Source: Utricularia gibba (Eukaryota; Streptophyta; Magnoliopsida; Lamiales; Lentibulariaceae). From it: a stretch of DNA of 64,000 nt. The DNA is taken from NCBI GenBank assembly GCA_002189035.1, contig NEEC01000019.1:1054001-1118000 (forward strand), in the 5' to 3' direction. Made by a program: the position numbers and the translations under genes. The notes under the pieces were generated by a model, which did no database searches, was not told the DNA's origin, and saw only the letters and a list, made by a program, of their open reading frames with translations. Positions 59,210 to 64,000 of this stretch are shown here, piece after piece (position 1 is the stretch's first letter; each line of letters begins with the position of its first letter).

Positions 59210-59604
59210 TCAGTTAACCGCTACGAGAGGAAACCCTCTCCAGTACCCCGTCTCCTCATCCAAACCGTACAGCAATTCATCCTCCGCAATCATCCACCGG
59301 CAAGCGGTACGGCACCGATTGCCGTCGCGCTTGACGGTATACGCATCGAACTGGTACCAAACGGAGTTCCTCCACTGGACGTAGCAGTAGAAGAGCGTCG
59401 TCCCCCAGAAATTCACATCGAAGCTCCAGGTAACGCTGTCCCCTCCTCCAAGCTGCGATACCCTAGATCGTCGTCTGTTGATTGGCAATGCAAATTCAGG
59501 CGCGTTCCTTGCCCCATCTGGTTCATTACCTGTACGTGGATCCTCGATTCGGCTTGAATCGCCATGAGTGTCATCAAGAGGATTCCACTGCAAAGGGACT
59601 TCAT
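59210..59604 (-). CDS. S-protein homologue (self-incompatibility S1 family), one-base frameshift
   Basis: The ATG at 59604 begins MKSLCSGILLMTLMAIQAES, a good signal peptide. The mature part starts RIHVQVMNQMG and continues to DDDLGYRSLEEG. The frame then shifts by one base and continues SVTWSFDVNFWGTTLFYCYV to the stop at 59210. The missing base is in the four-base G run (minus strand) at 59441-59444. Across both frames all four family cysteines are present (LHC, FYC, NRC and ACRW), together with the conserved WSF..N..GTTLF core. Members are small secreted proteins of about 130-150 aa, mostly of unknown role; the founding poppy protein is a pistil self-incompatibility factor. As written, the gene would stop soon after the break. 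No introns. Confidence 0.85.
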
Positions 59605-59873
59605 TCTCTAGGGAAACTGAAATTGAAGCCGGAGGAATGATCCCTTTCTTATGCGACGGCGATCAATTTTCCCGCGTTCGCGTTTTCAAGTCAAGAGTGT
59701 GATCAGCTACCAGCCTTTTCTTCTGAATGGTAAATAATTTATGATTTTTTATCATTTAAAATATTTTAATTTATGCTAAATTTTAGATAAATTTTGGTTC
59801 AATTTCGGTAATTTGCCGCCAAAAATCTGGAATAATCGCTATTTTCATCATTTATAAATGAATTTTAGGAGGC

Positions 59874-61143
59874 TTAGTGTTTGAACCTGGTGACAAGATA
59901 CACCTGGACGCAGGGAGAATTGGTCCATTCATGGGAGTGCAGCTTCAAGATTTCCCGCGCTTTCATCTTCAGATAATTAGCACAATCGGCCTGCAGCACC
60001 ATGCACAGCTTCGCCACCGCGTTCGCCCGCAGCATCTCCACCGCCACCTCACGGCTCACTGTGAATCTCGCGATGTGTTCGATCACGGACATCCCCCGAT
60101 CGTCCACCACGGCGGAGATCCGCAGGATCCGTTTCGCCACCACAGCGAGCCCCGCTGCGTGCTCCATGACCTTCTGCCGGCCCTCTGCGCAGGAGCAGAG
60201 ATGGGCTAACAAGCAGAATATTGCTTCAGTGGTTCGCTTTTCCGGGGAGTCGAGTTCCAGTTCGATGGCCGCGAAGATGGCTCCGGCTGATATTAGTTTC
60301 GATTTGTTTTGAATTGAAGTGGTAGTTTGTAGCAGGATTTGGAGGATTGCTCTTGCGGATCTTTCCGATGGCTTGTTGAGTAGCAAACCTACCATTTTGG
60401 TGAAGAAACTGGGATCCAGTGCTGCTTGAAGAGATGCGTCTGCAACTTCCATGGCGGTTTTTAGGACTTCCAGGGCGGTTGTTTTCGCTGATTCCGGTAG
60501 CTCTGTGCTCACAACCCATATCAACGCTTCCACTAGCTCTCTGATCTGATGTCCGAATAAATAATCAGATCAAACAATCAATTTGCATCGATTTTATTTA
60601 AGGAAAGGAAGCTTTTGGACAAACCTGAAAAATATCCCCTACCGGCAACCACACACAGCGGAGGATCTTCAACGCTTCTTCCAGCCCCTGAGTTCTCTTT
60701 TCCCGGAACCCCATCACCACAAAACCAATAACCGCCTTCCCGGCACCGGCCTCCTTCATCAACCGCCGGTTGGCATCACTCCCTCCGGCGAGCTCCTCCA
60801 TTTTCTTCAACACGCCAACGTCATTCTTCCTATTCAAATCGTGAATCATCTTCTCAACCACCGCCCTGCCGATCGGCGGCCTCGCGGTGGGAATCGCGCC
60901 GATCCTATTTTCGTCGCACCAAGAGCGGATCATTCGGAGGAGGACGTGGTTGGGTGTGAGGAAAGAATCCGGCGGCAGCTCCTCCTTGGTGACGGGGCAT
61001 ACGGCGGCTCTAGACAACCACTTTTCGATGCTCTCCCGTTCGTAAGTTATTCCCGTGACGGCGGTGACGGGATCCTTCATTAACTGGAGTGAAATCGGGC
61101 AAAGGAAATACTCAGGAACCTCCTTTTCAGACTCGAACTCCAT
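59874..61143 (-). CDS. U-box E3 ubiquitin ligase with ARM repeats, PUB22/23/24-like
   Basis: Two exons: 60625-61143 and 59874-60545, giving 396 aa. The U-box is at residues about 9-80 (EYFLCPISLQLMKDPVTAVT, then YERESIEKWL and CPVTKEEL). Armadillo-like helices follow (ELVEALIWVVSTELPESAK, AIFCLLAHLCSCAEGRQKVM). The structure matches plant PUB22/23/24, which damp pattern-triggered immunity and are drought- and pathogen-induced. These genes are often intronless, so the single intron (60546-60624) is a mild oddity. It is divergent from the histone deacetylase gene. Confidence 0.93.
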
Positions 61144-62203
61144 GGACGGAGAAGAAGAGGTGGGAAACTGCTCGCTCGACTACACATTTAAATATTCAAT
61201 AAAACACACTAAAAAAAGACGGCCACTCAGAGACTGATAATACTTTTATTAAAATATATAATTTAAATACTTCATTTTATTTTAATCTTATTTTCGTAAT
61301 CATATTTTAAATATAAAAAAATTAATTAAAAATGGTTAATTAAAATTAATGATGTGCAGGTTTTTCTTTATTACCCAGTGTAAAAAACATTAAAAAATTG
61401 AAATTTTGAACAGACGGTGGGCGGAAACTAAGGATATTCCCACTTTTGATTGACTGCATATGACGTGGAACAATCTCAGCCATTCATCTGTCCAAGTCTC
61501 CGGTTGCTGTCAAAGCAACCAAAACGACTTTGAACTTGGAAAATTCCAAGTCTGCAGCCGTATGTGTTTAAATTATGTTTTTCATTAAATAAACTTGACT
61601 AACCGTGTTTGTTATTTGTGACATTTGAATATTAATAAAATAAAATAAACGAATATATATGATTATACAATATTTTTATTTTAAATATCTAAATCTCATG
61701 ATTTTGCATTTTGGTATTATACGAGATTAAAAATATATTTTTTCTATTTTAACATATAATTTTTTTTATTCACAATCAATATAAGATATCATCATCATCA
61801 TAAAACAATATTCTTATATTCTATCTTTTTTAAAAAATTAGTCTACTCATTGTGTGCCTTCTTATCTCGTCATTGATAGGTACTTGGTTTAATTCTGATA
61901 TCAAATATCACAACATACATTAATTTTATATAATATTCATTTTGAATATTTAATTATCATTATTTTATGTTTTTTACTTTTGACATACACATTTAGAAAG
62001 ATTCCTTATTTAAACACATCTCCTCTTCTTCTACTGTAATCAAGGTGGCATATTGTCATACACCATTGGCCTCACATTTTAACATGTTGATGTTTTTTTA
62101 AAAAAAAATTGAAGGACAAGAAAGTAAAATTAAATATAATTTCTATTTTGTTTTGTGTTCAACTTTTTATCTCTTCGGTCGTAGTGGACTGATGTTTTGA
62201 GCG
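61144..62203. promoter_or_regulatory. Divergent promoter region between the U-box (-) and HDA8-like (+) genes
   Basis: Strongly AT-rich from 61250 to 62160. A plausible U-box promoter region with GACGTGG-like sequence lies near 61440-61560. No gene or complete repeat was seen. Confidence 0.4.
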
Positions 62204-63716
62204 ATGGCGGAATCGTTGACGACGACGTCAAAGCCTACTACGGCGGAGGATAACCGCATTCACGTGTTCTGGCACGATGGGATGCTGAATCACGATACGG
62301 GTAGGGGAGTATTTGATACGGGTATCGATCCGGGTTTTCTCGACGTGCTCGAGAATCACCCAGAGAATTCGGATAGGATCAGGAACATGGTCTCGATTCT
62401 GAAAAGGGGACCGATTTCGCCGTTTGTTTGCTGGCACCGTGGGAGGCCTGCTTTGATTTCCGAATTGCTGTACTTTCACACCCAAGGTGAGTCTTTTTTT
62501 CGGAGTTTTTACAGTTGTTGACTGTGGCGAATGCGAATTTTGGGCGATTTCGTTGTATTGGCGAATATAATTTGGACACTAGCAGTGAATTCAAAAAGTC
62601 AGCAGCTTTGTTCGGATTTTTTGTTTGTTGCACCTATTCTGCTGTTTGGATTGGTGATCTTCTGCTGTCTACCTCGTTGATGCATCCACCACTTTTACCA
62701 TGATTACTCCTGCTACTGAATTAGTTGAAATCTGTGATGCAAGCATACGTTGAGGAGCTACAGAATGCGGACGAATCCGGCCCCAAAACCATCTGTGCAG
62801 GGACTTTCTTGAACCGGGGATCATTGGATGCTGCAGTTCTCGCAGCCGGAACCTCTTTATCAGCAATGCAGTACATTCTCGATGGATATGCCAAAATCGC
62901 GTATGCCTTGGTGCGTCCCCAGGCCATCACGCACAGCCAACTCAAGCAGATGGCTACTGTTTCTTCAACAATGCAGGTATTGCAGTGGAACTAGCTCTCA
63001 GGTCTGGAATCAGCAGGGTAGTTGTCATCGACATTGATGTCCATTATGGAAATGGAACTGCTGAAGGCTTTTATCGTACTGATAACGTCCTCACAATATC
63101 ACTTCACATGAACCATGGATCATGGGGACCCTCCCACCCACAAACCGGAAGTGTCGAGGAGCTCGGCGACAACACTGGTTTTGGGTATAACTTGAATATA
63201 CCATTGCCCAATGGAACAGGAGACAGGGGCTATGCTCATGCGATGAATGAAATATCCCTCCCTGCTGTCAACAAGTTTAAACCGGAGATGATCGTTCTTG
63301 TGGTTGGCCAAGATTCCAGTGCTGTAAGTTAAACGTTCCATTTGCAGGATCAGAATCAGAAAACCATCATATTACATGGTATTTGAACTCACCAGTTTGT
63401 TATCCTCCGTGTTTTTCAGTTTGATCCAAACGGAAGACAGTGCCTGACGATGGAAGGCTACCGGAGAATCGGCCAGGTGGTTCGCGAAATGGCGAACGCC
63501 CACAGCGACGGACGTATTCTGATGGTGCAGGAAGGAGGATACCATGTTACATATTCAGCTTATTGTCTACACGCTCTGCTGGAAGGTTTGCTTGCTGTGC
63601 CTACTCCTCTTCTCCCCGATCCCATCGCCTATTACCCTGAAAATGAAAGCTTTGCCATCTCCGCCATAGCCTCTATCAAGAAGTATTTACAGGAGTCGTC
63701 ACCCCTTTTCCGGTGA
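62204..63716 (+). CDS. HDA8: Class II histone deacetylase, HDA8-like (one-base frameshift)
   Basis: Three exons: 62204-62486, 62744-63323 and 63420-63716. The product would be about 386 aa, as for Arabidopsis HDA8. The deacetylase domain is complete when read across a break in exon 2. It includes GPKTICAGTFLNRGSLDAAV, then after the break DGYCFFNNAGIAVELAL, the metal-binding DIDVHYGNGT, the conserved VLVVGQDSSAFDPNG, and QEGGYHVTYSAYCLHALLEG. Family role: zinc-dependent deacetylation of lysines; HDA8 has unclear substrates. The frame breaks at the four-base C run 62917-62920, right where the GHHA active-site histidines belong. One missing C would account for it. Confidence 0.9.
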
Positions 63717-64000
63717 CTTCATGGCTCTTTTTGTTGAATTACTGCATTTTAATTCCAAATATTCAAAATATTTTCATATCTTAGTATAATTAAATATATA
63801 TATATATATATATATATTATTTTAAATTTATAATCTTATCCAGTGATAAAAAAAACATAAAATTAAGACCCACCAATCACCATCAAGATACTCAAAGTCA
63901 ATCTTTCTGTGTCTGATTGAACCATTGAGAAGCATCCAAATATTGTTACTTTCATTTTTAATAATAAGATAATGATCATACCATTGAGTGTTGATCTGAT
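63717..64000. other. HDA8 3' UTR and AT-rich flank
   Basis: AT-rich, with an (AT)n run at 63794-63817. The next gene, if any, lies outside the window. Confidence 0.4.
63794..63817. repeat. (AT)n microsatellite
   Basis: About twelve AT/TA dinucleotides just after the HDA8-like gene. Confidence 0.95.

Noticed and set aside
1-64000. CRISPR arrays, operons, phage or viral genes, rRNA or tRNA genes
   Set aside because: Nothing in the sequence supports any of these. The window is nuclear plant DNA.

Overview
The window is nuclear DNA of a flowering plant, most likely a eudicot. Genes have many short GT-AG introns, the spacers are very AT-rich, and the gene content is plant-specific: two PPR proteins, an EIN3/EIL factor, an AGO4-type Argonaute, SERRATE, a BSU1-like Kelch phosphatase, a FANTASTIC FOUR protein and an S-protein homologue. 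The species cannot be told from the sequence. Gene density is high, about one gene per 3.5 kb, with no large transposon.

Layout. 0-13.4 kb: a homeodomain gene (+), signal peptide peptidase (-), an intronless P-class PPR gene (+), and a 22-exon PH-RhoGAP gene of the REN type (-). 13.4-16.4 kb: AT-rich spacer. 16.4-20.5 kb: the U2-snRNP protein SF3B6/p14 (-), a weak orphan locus (-), and a PLS-class PPR gene (+). 21-29.5 kb: AGO4-like (+), a FAF-like gene (+), a 26-bp tandem repeat and a RING-H2 gene (+). 30-39.4 kb: DGS1/NCA2 (+), a B-type cyclin (+), a small Harbinger-like MITE, and a MATH-BTB gene (+). 39.8-49.2 kb: SERRATE (-), a polytopic membrane protein (+), and EIN3-like (-). 52.3-63.7 kb: a 21-exon BSL phosphatase (-), an S1-family secreted protein (-), a U-box E3 ligase (-), and an HDA8-type histone deacetylase (+).

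Shared themes: RNA silencing and processing (AGO4, SERRATE, SF3B6, PPRs), hormone signalling (EIL for ethylene, BSL for brassinosteroid) and ubiquitination (RING, U-box, MATH-BTB). The genes are independent and do not form an operon-like system. From memory, several neighbours (AGO4, EIL1, SERRATE, BSL3, CYCB1;4) are also close together on Arabidopsis chromosome 2, which would make this an ancestral block.

The main unexpected observation is that five otherwise well-formed genes carry single-base frameshifts: RhoGAP, PLS-PPR, AGO4, S1-like and HDA8. All but one are apparent one-base losses in short C or G runs. The rest (including SERRATE at 12 exons, BSL at 21, SPP at 11, DGS1 at 14 and the cyclin at 8) splice into clean frames. 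Residual assembly errors are the simplest explanation, but real null alleles are not excluded. I found no convincing undescribed biological system. Exon borders were read by eye from splice signals, frame and family similarity; no search was run.
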